Assembly (NCBI RefSeq): GCF_026625645.1
Contig: NZ_CP113056.1
Span: 2,145,001 to 2,209,000, forward strand
DNA length: 64,000 nucleotides
Direction of reading: 5' to 3'
Origin: Ancylobacter sp. SL191
GTDB lineage: Bacteria > Pseudomonadota > Alphaproteobacteria > Rhizobiales > Xanthobacteraceae
Below, piece after piece: positions 8,532-16,129 of the stretch (positions are counted from its first letter, which is position 1; the number at the start of each line of letters is the position of its first letter). A program made the position numbers and the translations under genes. The notes below the pieces were generated by a model, which saw only the letters and a program-made list of their open reading frames with translations, did no database searches and was not told the origin of the DNA.

Positions 8532-8849
8532 GGCGCCTATATAGCAAGCCCGCCGCCCCGCGCCACGGTGGGGAAGGGCGGTGCGCGCGCGGCCTGTTCC
8601 ATGGTTGAGGGCCGTTGCGGGTGTGCGGCGGCCGGTGATCCACGTCTTGGACATGATCTTGGCTGCGGGCGAGGAGTTCCGTTGCCATGCCGCCGGGCGA
8701 CCCGCGCTCACCGACGCGCCACCCGTCCGTGCTGCCGCGCCCTGTGCCGGCAGAAATTCCGGGACGGCACCCATCCCCCCGCGCGGAGCGGTTGCCCGGC
8801 CCGCGCGCATCGACTATGAAAGCGCGTGATCCGCGGGCCCGCCCGCCGG
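8532..8849. other. Intergenic region before tRNA-Arg, no gene seen
   Basis: This 318-base gap between the ThiF-like gene and the tRNA has overlapping open frames, but none has a recognisable protein, ribosome-binding site or codon pattern. The tRNA promoter should lie in its last part; I cannot place it with confidence. Confidence 0.5.
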
Positions 8850-8926
<77 letters not shown>

Positions 8927-8927
8927 C

Positions 8928-9683
8928 TTAACTACCTGAAAAACCTAACGAATTTCCGAGCTTTGTGTCTCGCTCGGCGGCTCTGCTTGGTCTGAACAGC
9001 CACTGAATAGCCACCGGAACGAATTTCGGGCTTCGCACGCTCATGCATTCGGGGCGCTGCCGGCGAGTGCCGGGAGTGGCCGCGCGATGTCTTGCAGGGT
9101 GGCCGGCGCCGAGGAGGCCGGTGATCGTCTTCGACGCCTTGGTGCGGACGACGAGGGCATCCTGCATCACTTCCTGCCGGTCCAGGTCGACATGCTTCAG
9201 CCGGAGCGAGGCCAACGCGTCGTCGCGGACACCGGAGAGGAGCGCGAACGCGATCAGGGCGCGGTTGCGTTATTCAATGTCCGTGGTGTCCGGCATCGCC
9301 GCCACGACATGGCGCACCTGTTCGACCGTCGGTCCCTCTATGTCGCGTGTCGCCTTCGCGACGGCCGTGTCCTTGAGCGACAGGCTGAAATAGTCCGCAT
9401 CCGAATATCTGATGCGGGTGCGGTAGCCCGGCTAATCGGCGAGCCAGAGGAGGAAGCCGCGCAGGGCGGAGAGGGTGTGCAGTTGCGTCGCCTTGCTCAA
9501 GGGCTTGCCGCTGCGCTCACTCAATCGGCTGGCGAGGTGATCCTTGAAGCCTATCGCCTGTTCGATGTGGAACAGCGCGAAATCGCGGCGCCGCGTGTAG
9601 GTCTCGAAACGGTCGATAGCCGCCGCGACCGTGTCGACCGATGCGGTGGACTGCCTCTTCGCCGCCTTCAGATAGTGGAAACA
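8928..9683 (-). pseudogene. Tyrosine recombinase (phage-type integrase), degraded
   Basis: On the minus strand one frame reads a site-specific integrase from FHYLKAAKRQSTASVD (about 9680), through FKDHLASRLSERSGKPLSK, YFSLSLKDTAVAKATRDIEG and ALIAFALLSGVRDDALASL, to LKHVDLDRQEVMQDALVVRT (about 9130). It is broken by an in-frame TAG at 9432-9434 (in LAD*PGY) and a TAA at 9270-9272 (in DIE*RNR). After KTITG the similarity is lost, so the catalytic His, Arg and Tyr of the C-terminal half are missing. The start and the first N-terminal helix are also absent. The gene points into the tRNA, as is normal for such elements. It cannot make an active recombinase. Confidence 0.85.
8969..9034. repeat. 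Integrase-end repeat A (pairs with 27028-27093)
   Basis: These 66 bases (CTCGCTCGGCGGCTCTGC to TCGGGCTTC) match 27028-27093 at 62 positions by my alignment. Both copies sit just inside an att 17-mer at nearly the same distance (35 and 26 bases), showing that two related elements ended here and at 27 kb. Confidence 0.8.
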
Positions 9684-9812
9684 TGTGGCGCGAAGCCGGG
9701 TTGGCCTGGGGCTATGCCGTGGCTGCTGCGCGTGCTCGCCTGTTGCCGGCTGCTAAACCTGCCGGCTTGGCGAATGGTGGCGCCGAGGCTTATCCCGCCG
9801 CTGCCCTGAGGG

Positions 9813-10988
9813 TCAGCCGTCCGCGCCCTTTGCCGCCAGGATCTCCGCATTGACGGCGTTGATGAAGTAACGGCCGATCCACTTGCGCGGCACATGACGC
9901 ATGAACAGGTTGCGCAGCTCGAAGGCGACCGGCGAGTGTGGCACGAACATGCCGGCCATCTTGCGGCTGCGATCCTGCAGCCGGATGATGGAGGGGCGCA
10001 GGCGCGCCTCATGCTCCACCAGCGCCTCCGGTATTGCTGAGCGGCCGAGCGCGTCCGCGAGGATGGCGGCCGAGGTCAGCGCCATGCCGGCGCCCTGCCC
10101 GGAGATGAGGGTAAGGCAATGGGCCGCATCGCCCAGCAGCAGGACGCGCCCCGTCGACCAGCGGGGCAGGTCCACCAAGGCAAGGTCGTCCACCAGTGGA
10201 ACGGCGCCTTCCTCGCGCGCAGCGATGAGCTGGGCGTGCACCGTCGGATGGCTGCGGGCGCAAACCTGACTCAACAGCTCCCAGCGATCCGCCGCTGGCA
10301 CCGGTCCGGTCTCGTGGGAGTGCCAGACATGCAGTGCGGCGACCCTCCCCTCCGCGAGCGTGTAGTACTCCGCGATATGGCCGGGTTCCGCATAGGAGAC
10401 GAAGTCGGCGCCGAGGCCGAGGCGGTCCTTCAGCTCATAGACCGCGAAGCGGTAGCCGAGCGGCTTCAGGCAGTCGCTGTCGGGGGCGAACAGCCGGTTG
10501 CGCAGGGCCGAGCGCATGCCGTCGGCCAGCAGGACGAGATCGGCCTTGCAGGTAGCTCCGTCCGAGAACCGCACAGAAGCACCGTCCGGGCTGTCCTCCA
10601 CGTCGGCGATCATGGTTCCGAGGCGTATGTCTACTCCCTCGGGCAGGTCGGCGCGCAGCGCGGCGATGAGGTCCGTGCGGCGCATGACCAGATAGTCGAG
10701 CCCCTCGATGAAGTCATGGAAGCGTAGCCGCAGCACCTCGCGCCCGCGCCGGTCGCGATAGACATTCTCCTCCACCGTATAGGCCAGTGGCTCCAGCTTT
10801 GACACGAGACCCATGCGGGCAGCGGCGGCATGACCCGGCCCGGACAGGCTCATCATGTAGCCACCAGTCCGCAGGTCCGACGCCCGCTCCACCACGGTCA
10901 CGCGCCAACCGGCGCGGGCGAGCCACCAGGCGGCAGCGAGGCCGGCGGCGCCGGCCCCTGAAATGACGACGGAAGGCATGCCGATCAC
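9813..10988 (-). CDS. FAD-dependent monooxygenase of a siderophore-uptake operon
   Basis: About 391 residues, class A flavoprotein monooxygenase fold (salicylate or p-hydroxybenzoate hydroxylase type). The dinucleotide motif GAGAAGLAAAWWLARAGW is near the N-terminus, an Asp-Gly motif is in VLLADGMRSALR, and the second FAD motif is GRVLLLGDAAHCLTL. It is the last gene of TonB receptor - permease - monooxygenase. A GTG at 10988 overlaps the permease stop as GTGA; an ATG three codons later (10979) is the alternative. Its operon suggests it acts on an imported siderophore or its aromatic part, but the substrate is unknown. Confidence 0.8.
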   Translation of the reverse strand: MIGMPSVVISGAGAAGLAAAWWLARAGWRVTVVERASDLRTGGYMMSLSGPGHAAAARMGLVSKLEPLAYTVEENVYRDRRGREVLRLRFHDFIEGLDYLVMRRTDLIAALRADLPEGVDIRLGTMIADVEDSPDGASVRFSDGATCKADLVLLADGMRSALRNRLFAPDSDCLKPLGYRFAVYELKDRLGLGADFVSYAEPGHIAEYYTLAEGRVAALHVWHSHETGPVPAADRWELLSQVCARSHPTVHAQLIAAREEGAVPLVDDLALVDLPRWSTGRVLLLGDAAHCLTLISGQGAGMALTSAAILADALGRSAIPEALVEHEARLRPSIIRLQDRSRKMAGMFVPHSPVAFELRNLFMRHVPRKWIGRYFINAVNAEILAAKGADG

Positions 10989-12247
10989 GCTTTCGTTTCA
11001 GGAAGAAGGGAGTGCGGGCCTCCCCGCAGCAGGCGGATGGCGAGCACGCCGAGTGCGGCGATTGCGGCCGCCGCGAGGAAGGACGGACCGTAGCCGATCC
11101 GCCCCGCAACAAGCGCGGCGCCATAGCCGGCAAGCCCTGCGATGGCGGCGTCGGCGCATTGGAACAGGGTGAAGTCCACGCCTGCCTGTCGGAGGGAGGA
11201 AAGACCCATCAGCAGCGCATAGAGGCAGACGAAGCCCATGGCCATGGCGAAGGTCATCGCCACCACCAGGCCCGCGAGCACCAGCGGGCCCGCGCCCGTC
11301 ATCAGGGCGCCGGCAAGGGCGAGAATGGCCGTGACCTGGGCGGTCGCAGCCATGAGCACCGCCCGCTCCGCGCCCATGCGGCGCACGGCGAGCCCCCCGA
11401 TGAGTGTCCCGAGCAGGCCGGCCCCCACCGCGCCCGCCCCGTTCACCAGGCCGATAAGCGACAGGTCGAGGCCGCGATCCACCAGCACCGGGCCGGCCAG
11501 CGGCTGGACCAGGCGGACGCCGGCCTCGAACAGGACCGTGACCAGCAGGCCACGCCGGACCTCGGGCCGTGCGAAGGCGTAGGCCAGGGATGGTCGATGG
11601 GGGATGTTCGCCAAAGCGGGGCGCTCGGGCTCCGCACCGAAGACGAGCGGCAGGGCCAGCAGGAGCACGGTCGCGGCCATGAGGCCCGCCGCCACGTTCC
11701 ATCCCAGCTGCGGCACCAGGGCGAGGAAGACGCCACCGCCGAGAACCATGCCGAGATAGCCGCCCCCCACCTGGGCGGTATTTCCCCAGCCGCGGTCCGC
11801 GACGGCCAGTTGTTCCACCGCGAAGGCATCCACCGCAATATCGACGGTGGCGGCGGCTAGGGCGGTTAGCGCGAGAATGCCGAACATGACGCGCCCGACG
11901 TCCGCCCCGGCAAGGGCGAGAGCCGCGAGACCCAGTGCGCACAGCATCTGCCCTGTGGCCACCATCTGCCGGGTGCGACGCCGCCCGTCCGGGCGGATGC
12001 GCCAGCGTTCCGCCAGCGGCGCCCAGAGGAATTTCAGCGCCCAGGGCAGCATGAGCAGGGACACGAGCCCCACCTGCTCCAGGGGAACGCCCTCCGCCCG
12101 CAGGACCGCAGGGATGCCCATGAAGGTCAGGCCGCCGACCAGGCTCTGGGCCACATAGATCCCGCCGATGGAGGGCAGGATGCGCCATAGCGGCAAGGCC
12201 TGCCGGTCGCTGGGAGTTGCACCGGGGAAATCTGCATTGTCAGGCAT
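10985..12247 (-). CDS. MFS siderophore permease, RhtX/FptX-like
   Basis: A 420-residue major-facilitator protein with about 12 hydrophobic segments and an AmpG-like N-terminal region (SLVGGLTFMGIPAVLRAEGV, LKFLWAPLAERW). The combination with a TonB receptor and an AraC regulator matches the RhtX/FptX class, single-protein inner-membrane permeases for rhizobactin or pyochelin. The ATG at 12247 overlaps the receptor stop as TGATG, so the two are translationally coupled; an upstream TTG extends it by one residue. AmpG-type muropeptide transport is a less likely alternative given the neighbours. Confidence 0.75.
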   Translation of the reverse strand: MPDNADFPGATPSDRQALPLWRILPSIGGIYVAQSLVGGLTFMGIPAVLRAEGVPLEQVGLVSLLMLPWALKFLWAPLAERWRIRPDGRRRTRQMVATGQMLCALGLAALALAGADVGRVMFGILALTALAAATVDIAVDAFAVEQLAVADRGWGNTAQVGGGYLGMVLGGGVFLALVPQLGWNVAAGLMAATVLLLALPLVFGAEPERPALANIPHRPSLAYAFARPEVRRGLLVTVLFEAGVRLVQPLAGPVLVDRGLDLSLIGLVNGAGAVGAGLLGTLIGGLAVRRMGAERAVLMAATAQVTAILALAGALMTGAGPLVLAGLVVAMTFAMAMGFVCLYALLMGLSSLRQAGVDFTLFQCADAAIAGLAGYGAALVAGRIGYGPSFLAAAAIAALGVLAIRLLRGGPHSLLPETKA

Positions 12248-14307
12248 CAATAGGAGACCCGCAGCGTCATGCCCACCAGTCGGCCGTCGGACACGTTGGA
12301 GAACACGTTCGCCCCTGATGCATAGCTGTAGGTGACATAGGTCTCGTCGAAGATGTTCTCCGCGAACAGCTTCAGACTGACTCCCGAGGTCCAGGCGAAT
12401 TCAAGCGAGGCGTCCACCGTGGTGTAGGCGGGCTGGGAGAGGGTGTTCGCTTCGTCGAAATAGGTCTTGCTGACAAAATGCACCGCGCCGTCCAGGGCGA
12501 TGGTGCCGTCGATCAGTTTCTGGTCGAGAAGATAACGGGCGGACAGGTTGGCTGTGGCATTGGGAGCATAGGGCACCGTGTTACCGTCGTAATTCTGTCC
12601 GGTGGTGGGATCGGTGAAGTCGGTGAAGACCGAGCGGCCATAGGTGGCGGTGGCGCCGAAACTCAGCCGGTCGGTGGCACGCCAGCGGGCTTCAACCTCG
12701 ACGCCGTAGCTCTCCGCTGCTCCGGCGTTGCGGATCACCTGGAAGCCCACCGGCCCCACATAGATCTGCTTGTTGGTGGAGTTGATGTAATACAGAGCCG
12801 TGGACAGTTCGACGGCTCGGTCCGGTGTCGCGGTGCGCAGCCCGAGTTCGTAGTTCCAGGCCGTTTCCGGATCGTAGGCCTCCTCATCCTGCGGGTAGGT
12901 CACGGCATGGTTGAAGCCGCCTGGCTTGTAGCCGCGCGAGACCAGCCCATAGACACGGGTGGTGTCGTTGATCTGGTAGCCGAGCGCCAGCTTCGGTTGA
13001 ACGCTGGAGAAGTCGGCCGAATTGCTGAAGCTGCCGGCATAATAGCCGTAGTAATTGCTGCCATAGCGAGTGAAGTCGACGCTGCTCTCGTCATAGGATA
13101 GCCGCAGGCCGCCGGTGACGTCGAAAGCGCTCGTCACCTGCCATGTGGCCTCGCCGAACATGGCGTAGCTGTTGGTGGTGACAGCATTGCTGGAGGGGCC
13201 GTAATAGGAGCCGTACCCGTCGGCGTCGCGGGTAAAGTCGTCATGCTGGTAGAAAAGGCCGGCGACGCCGGTCAGTGGACCGCCCCCATCATAGGCGAGG
13301 CGCAGTTCCTGCGAGAAGGCGGCGTCACTCTCGGGGAAGGACATGAGGGTGCCCGGCCCGACGGCGATGTCGCGTGTGATGTCCACGTCCTGATAGGACG
13401 AGATGCTGGTGAGCTTGAAGTCCTCCAACATCCAGTTTGCGGTAGCGGAGACGGTGTTGACGGCGCGCTCAAGCAGAGGGATCGGCCCCTGTATGGCGGA
13501 GAAATAGGTGCGATTCTGCACCTCGCTGTTCATCAAATACAGTTCTTCGTGACTCTTGGTGTATTCGCGCGAGAAGGCGAGCGTGCCGTCGAAAATTCCA
13601 CCGATCGGCTGGTAGCGCAGCGCCACGCGGCCGATCAAGTCGGTTGCGCTGTCGACATTGTCTGTAGCTGTAGAGGCGTCCGTCACCGAGCCGAAGGCGT
13701 GCTCGGCCTTCGCCGCGACGTCGATGAACAGGCCGTCGGCAGAGGCTGGTAGGGTGCCGGCGATCTCGCCCCAGGACTCCGGGGTGCCTGCGGTGAGGCT
13801 CGCGGTCACCCGCCCCTTGTCGGACTTGTTGGTAATGATGTTGATGACGCCGCCATAGGCATTGCGGCCATAGAGCGTGCCCTGCGGGCCGCGCAAGAAT
13901 TCCACCCGCTCCACGTCGAGCAGGGGTTGTGTGAAGGCGGATGGGAGTTGTGGGATACCGTCCACATAGATTTGGACGGTGGGATTGTAAAAGTCCGGCG
14001 AGGACATGCCGCGCGCGGTGACATTTGCGTAGGCCCGGTTGCCGCGGGTGCGGATGACGAGGCCGGGGAAGACCTGCTCAAGATCCGCCACGGTGGTCAC
14101 GCCGGCCTCGCGCAACTGCTCTGCCGTGCGGACGGAAACGGCGCCGTCCACTTTTTCAAGTTCCTGCGTGCGCTTGTTCGCGCTTACCGTTATTTCTTCC
14201 AGATTTATCTGCTCATTTGAAATGTTTGTGCCGTCCTGAGCCAGACTTATTCCTGGAATAATTACAACTGATAGCGAAAATATAGAACAGATAGTTCTTG
14301 AGATCAT
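12247..14307 (-). CDS. TonB-dependent outer-membrane siderophore receptor
   Basis: A 686-residue receptor. A signal peptide ends at about GISLA (residue 23). LEEITVSANKR resembles a TonB box, the plug domain (about 45-160) has VERVEFLRGPQGTLYGRNA and GGVINIITNK, and the rest is a 22-strand barrel ending in the aromatic residue of LRVSY. It would bring ferric siderophore across the outer membrane using TonB energy. It leads an operon with a siderophore permease and monooxygenase, and is divergent from a PchR-like regulator 122 bases away. Base composition upstream is AT-rich, and codon use is a little less GC-biased than in core genes, consistent with acquisition. Confidence 0.92.
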   Translation of the reverse strand: MISRTICSIFSLSVVIIPGISLAQDGTNISNEQINLEEITVSANKRTQELEKVDGAVSVRTAEQLREAGVTTVADLEQVFPGLVIRTRGNRAYANVTARGMSSPDFYNPTVQIYVDGIPQLPSAFTQPLLDVERVEFLRGPQGTLYGRNAYGGVINIITNKSDKGRVTASLTAGTPESWGEIAGTLPASADGLFIDVAAKAEHAFGSVTDASTATDNVDSATDLIGRVALRYQPIGGIFDGTLAFSREYTKSHEELYLMNSEVQNRTYFSAIQGPIPLLERAVNTVSATANWMLEDFKLTSISSYQDVDITRDIAVGPGTLMSFPESDAAFSQELRLAYDGGGPLTGVAGLFYQHDDFTRDADGYGSYYGPSSNAVTTNSYAMFGEATWQVTSAFDVTGGLRLSYDESSVDFTRYGSNYYGYYAGSFSNSADFSSVQPKLALGYQINDTTRVYGLVSRGYKPGGFNHAVTYPQDEEAYDPETAWNYELGLRTATPDRAVELSTALYYINSTNKQIYVGPVGFQVIRNAGAAESYGVEVEARWRATDRLSFGATATYGRSVFTDFTDPTTGQNYDGNTVPYAPNATANLSARYLLDQKLIDGTIALDGAVHFVSKTYFDEANTLSQPAYTTVDASLEFAWTSGVSLKLFAENIFDETYVTYSYASGANVFSNVSDGRLVGMTLRVSY

Positions 14308-14429
14308 TTCTAAACTAATCCTATACGGTTCGCCCTGGCTCTGAATATCGGTTATTATGTCCCGGATGCGTCGTCTAACGCTTTCGGGGGCGACGTTTTG
14401 CTGAACGGGGATATTTTGCGAGAAGCGGG
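14308..14429. promoter_or_regulatory. Divergent promoter region, receptor / AraC regulator
   Basis: A 122-base gap with AT-rich stretches on both flanks, where promoters for the receptor operon and the AraC gene must lie. I see no textbook Fur box (GATAATGATAATC-like). Binding by the adjacent PchR-like protein is expected from family knowledge only. Confidence 0.45.
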
Positions 14430-15389
14430 ATGATGGACGAGCCGCGCGCCACGACCCTCCCTCCTGAACACGGCTATGCCGACTGGCTCACCGCCGTGGC
14501 GCCCGCATTGCGCGCGCTCGACTGGCAACGCCATATGCAGGTGGATGACCTTGGAGAAGGCGTTTCCATCGCCCTCCTCGACGTGCTGCCACCGGAGGAT
14601 GTCGAACTGGTGGTGGAGGGGCCTCCGACCTTCTCCATCTCGGTCTTTGTGGAAGGGGAGGGAACGGTGTCCATCGACGGCGGCGAGCCGCTGGTCTTCA
14701 CACCGGGGACAACGGTGATCTGCTCCACCGACCGGATCGTCAGTGGCGTGGATGTGCTGCGGGGAGGCGTCCGGCTCCGGATTGTGGACGTGCGGTTTGA
14801 GCCGCAATTGCTGGCGGCTCTCGGAGGCCCGCTTTGGCGCCGCTACGGCGGTCGGCTGCTTGTGGACCGCAGTGTGCCGGAACAGGGCGCGGTGATGGTG
14901 GGCTTTCCCGCTCCTCCTGCCCTGTTGCAGGTTGCCCAGCACATTTCAGGCTGCATCTATCGTCGCGCGGATGTACGGCGCCTTTACCTGCGGGCGAAGG
15001 CGCTGGAGATGCTGGCGATCGTGATGGGGCTTTTCCTTGAGGCCGACACCTCCGCCGCCGGACGCGGCGAGCGGGCGCAGCGCAAGGTGGAAGAGGCGCA
15101 GCGCCTGATCGAGGGGCGCCTGCACGAGCCCTGGACCATCACCCGCCTATCGCGCGAGGTCGGCCTTAACGAGAAGAGCCTGAAGTCCGCCTTTCGCGCC
15201 CATGTCGGTCAATCTATCCACGCCTATCTGACGCAAATTCGGGTGGAGGCGGCCGCGAACATGCTGTCCGCCGGCCAGACCGTCACAGAGACGGCGCTTG
15301 CCACCGGCTTCACCAATCTCAGCCATTTCAGCAAGACGTTCCGAAAGGTGACGGGCTTTGCCCCCAGCTGCCTGAGCCGGCGCCGGTGA
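14430..15389 (+). CDS. AraC-family regulator, PchR-like
   Basis: A 319-residue regulator with two helix-turn-helix units in the last 100 residues: TITRLSREVGLNEKSLKSAF and VTETALATGFTNLSHFSKTF. The linker RAHVGQSIHAYLTQIRVEAA is of the PchR type. PchR homologues bind ferric siderophore in the cell and turn on its uptake genes; the divergent position to the TonB receptor supports that role. Start at the first of two adjacent ATG codons. The upstream domain has no other recognised motif. Confidence 0.86.
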   Translation: MMDEPRATTLPPEHGYADWLTAVAPALRALDWQRHMQVDDLGEGVSIALLDVLPPEDVELVVEGPPTFSISVFVEGEGTVSIDGGEPLVFTPGTTVICSTDRIVSGVDVLRGGVRLRIVDVRFEPQLLAALGGPLWRRYGGRLLVDRSVPEQGAVMVGFPAPPALLQVAQHISGCIYRRADVRRLYLRAKALEMLAIVMGLFLEADTSAAGRGERAQRKVEEAQRLIEGRLHEPWTITRLSREVGLNEKSLKSAFRAHVGQSIHAYLTQIRVEAAANMLSAGQTVTETALATGFTNLSHFSKTFRKVTGFAPSCLSRRR

Positions 15390-15442
15390 CAGGTCGCGCG
15401 CGCAACGTGGCGGCGATGTCTCCCCTCGCGGGCGCGCGGACC

Positions 15443-15862
15443 CTATCTGCCACGGGCAGCCCGCCCGGGTGACGCGGCGCTGAAAGGGAAGGGCGGAGCG
15501 ACGACGAGGTGCCAGCCGGCCATTCTCGTCGAGAGCGCGGCAAGCTCCGCCGTCCAGTTACCGCGCATGCGGCTGTCGATCTTCTTGAAGGCTGGTTCGC
15601 CCCCAAGAAGCCCGTCGGCGAGGCGGTCATGGCGGCGGATCGGCCTGTCGCCATCCATCTCTTGTGTGCCAGGGTCGATGGCCGCGACGGCCGGCAGGGC
15701 GCGCTCGGGCTGCCACAATACCGGGATCCGGCAGCGGGGCGTAGCGAGCGCGGCGGCGCTGTCCAGTGCACCGGTGAGGTCGTCGGCGAGAAGGCGCAGG
15801 CGCGTGCCTTCAGCCCCGGCGGCGGTCCTGTCGCTGCACGGGAACGGCGCGCAGGACGCCGT
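15443..15862 (-). pseudogene. Four-carbon acid sugar kinase (DUF1537/OtnK-like), N-terminal remnant
   Basis: On the minus strand the frame from 15862 reads LRLLADDLTGALDSAAAL and then AFKKIDSRMRGNWTAELAAL, the ATP/substrate-binding start of the DUF1537 kinase family (about 420 residues when intact). No ATG, GTG or TTG precedes the homology in frame. Near 15490 the frame is lost: the expected continuation (FQRRVTRAG) is in another frame. The C-terminal two thirds are absent and the AraC gene ends at 15389. The 740-base gap 15390-16129 otherwise holds only the LacI-type operators. Intact homologues phosphorylate four-carbon sugar acids such as erythronate or threonate derivatives. Confidence 0.75.
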
Positions 15863-16068
15863 TCAGCCGCCTCAGCTCGGCGTTTCTCCTGCGGGCGATA
15901 TCTGCGGAGGAGATGGTCCCAAGTCCGTCTCTCCCTCCATCCGCGACGATGTCGACTTTAATCCGCACGAATTCAACGGGTTGATGCGCAGGACCGGTCG
16001 CTCGGATCGGATCTCGCTACAAAATTGACCGACGGCGCTTGACCGCGATCAGAAACGTCGTCAACAAT

Positions 16069-16093
16069 GAGAACGTTCTCTGAGAACGTTCTC
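16069..16093. promoter_or_regulatory. Two tandem LacI-type operators
   Basis: The perfect 12-base palindrome GAGAACGTTCTC occurs at 16069-16080 and again at 16082-16093, a 13-base centre-to-centre spacing. The AACGTT centre is typical of LacI/PurR/CcpA-family sites. It lies 37 bases before the ABC-ATPase start, and the same operon contains a LacI-family gene (21215), so autoregulated repression is the likely scheme. Confidence 0.82.
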
Positions 16094-16129
16094 GTTAGTG
16101 GAGCGGCTCCGGGCACGGGAGGAAAAAAG

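Noticed and set aside
15840..16020. Minus-strand frame upstream of the kinase remnant (VEFVRIKVDIVADGG...)
   Set aside because: It reads smoothly for about 65 codons and might be the end of a lost gene, but it has no start and I recognise no family, so it is not annotated.
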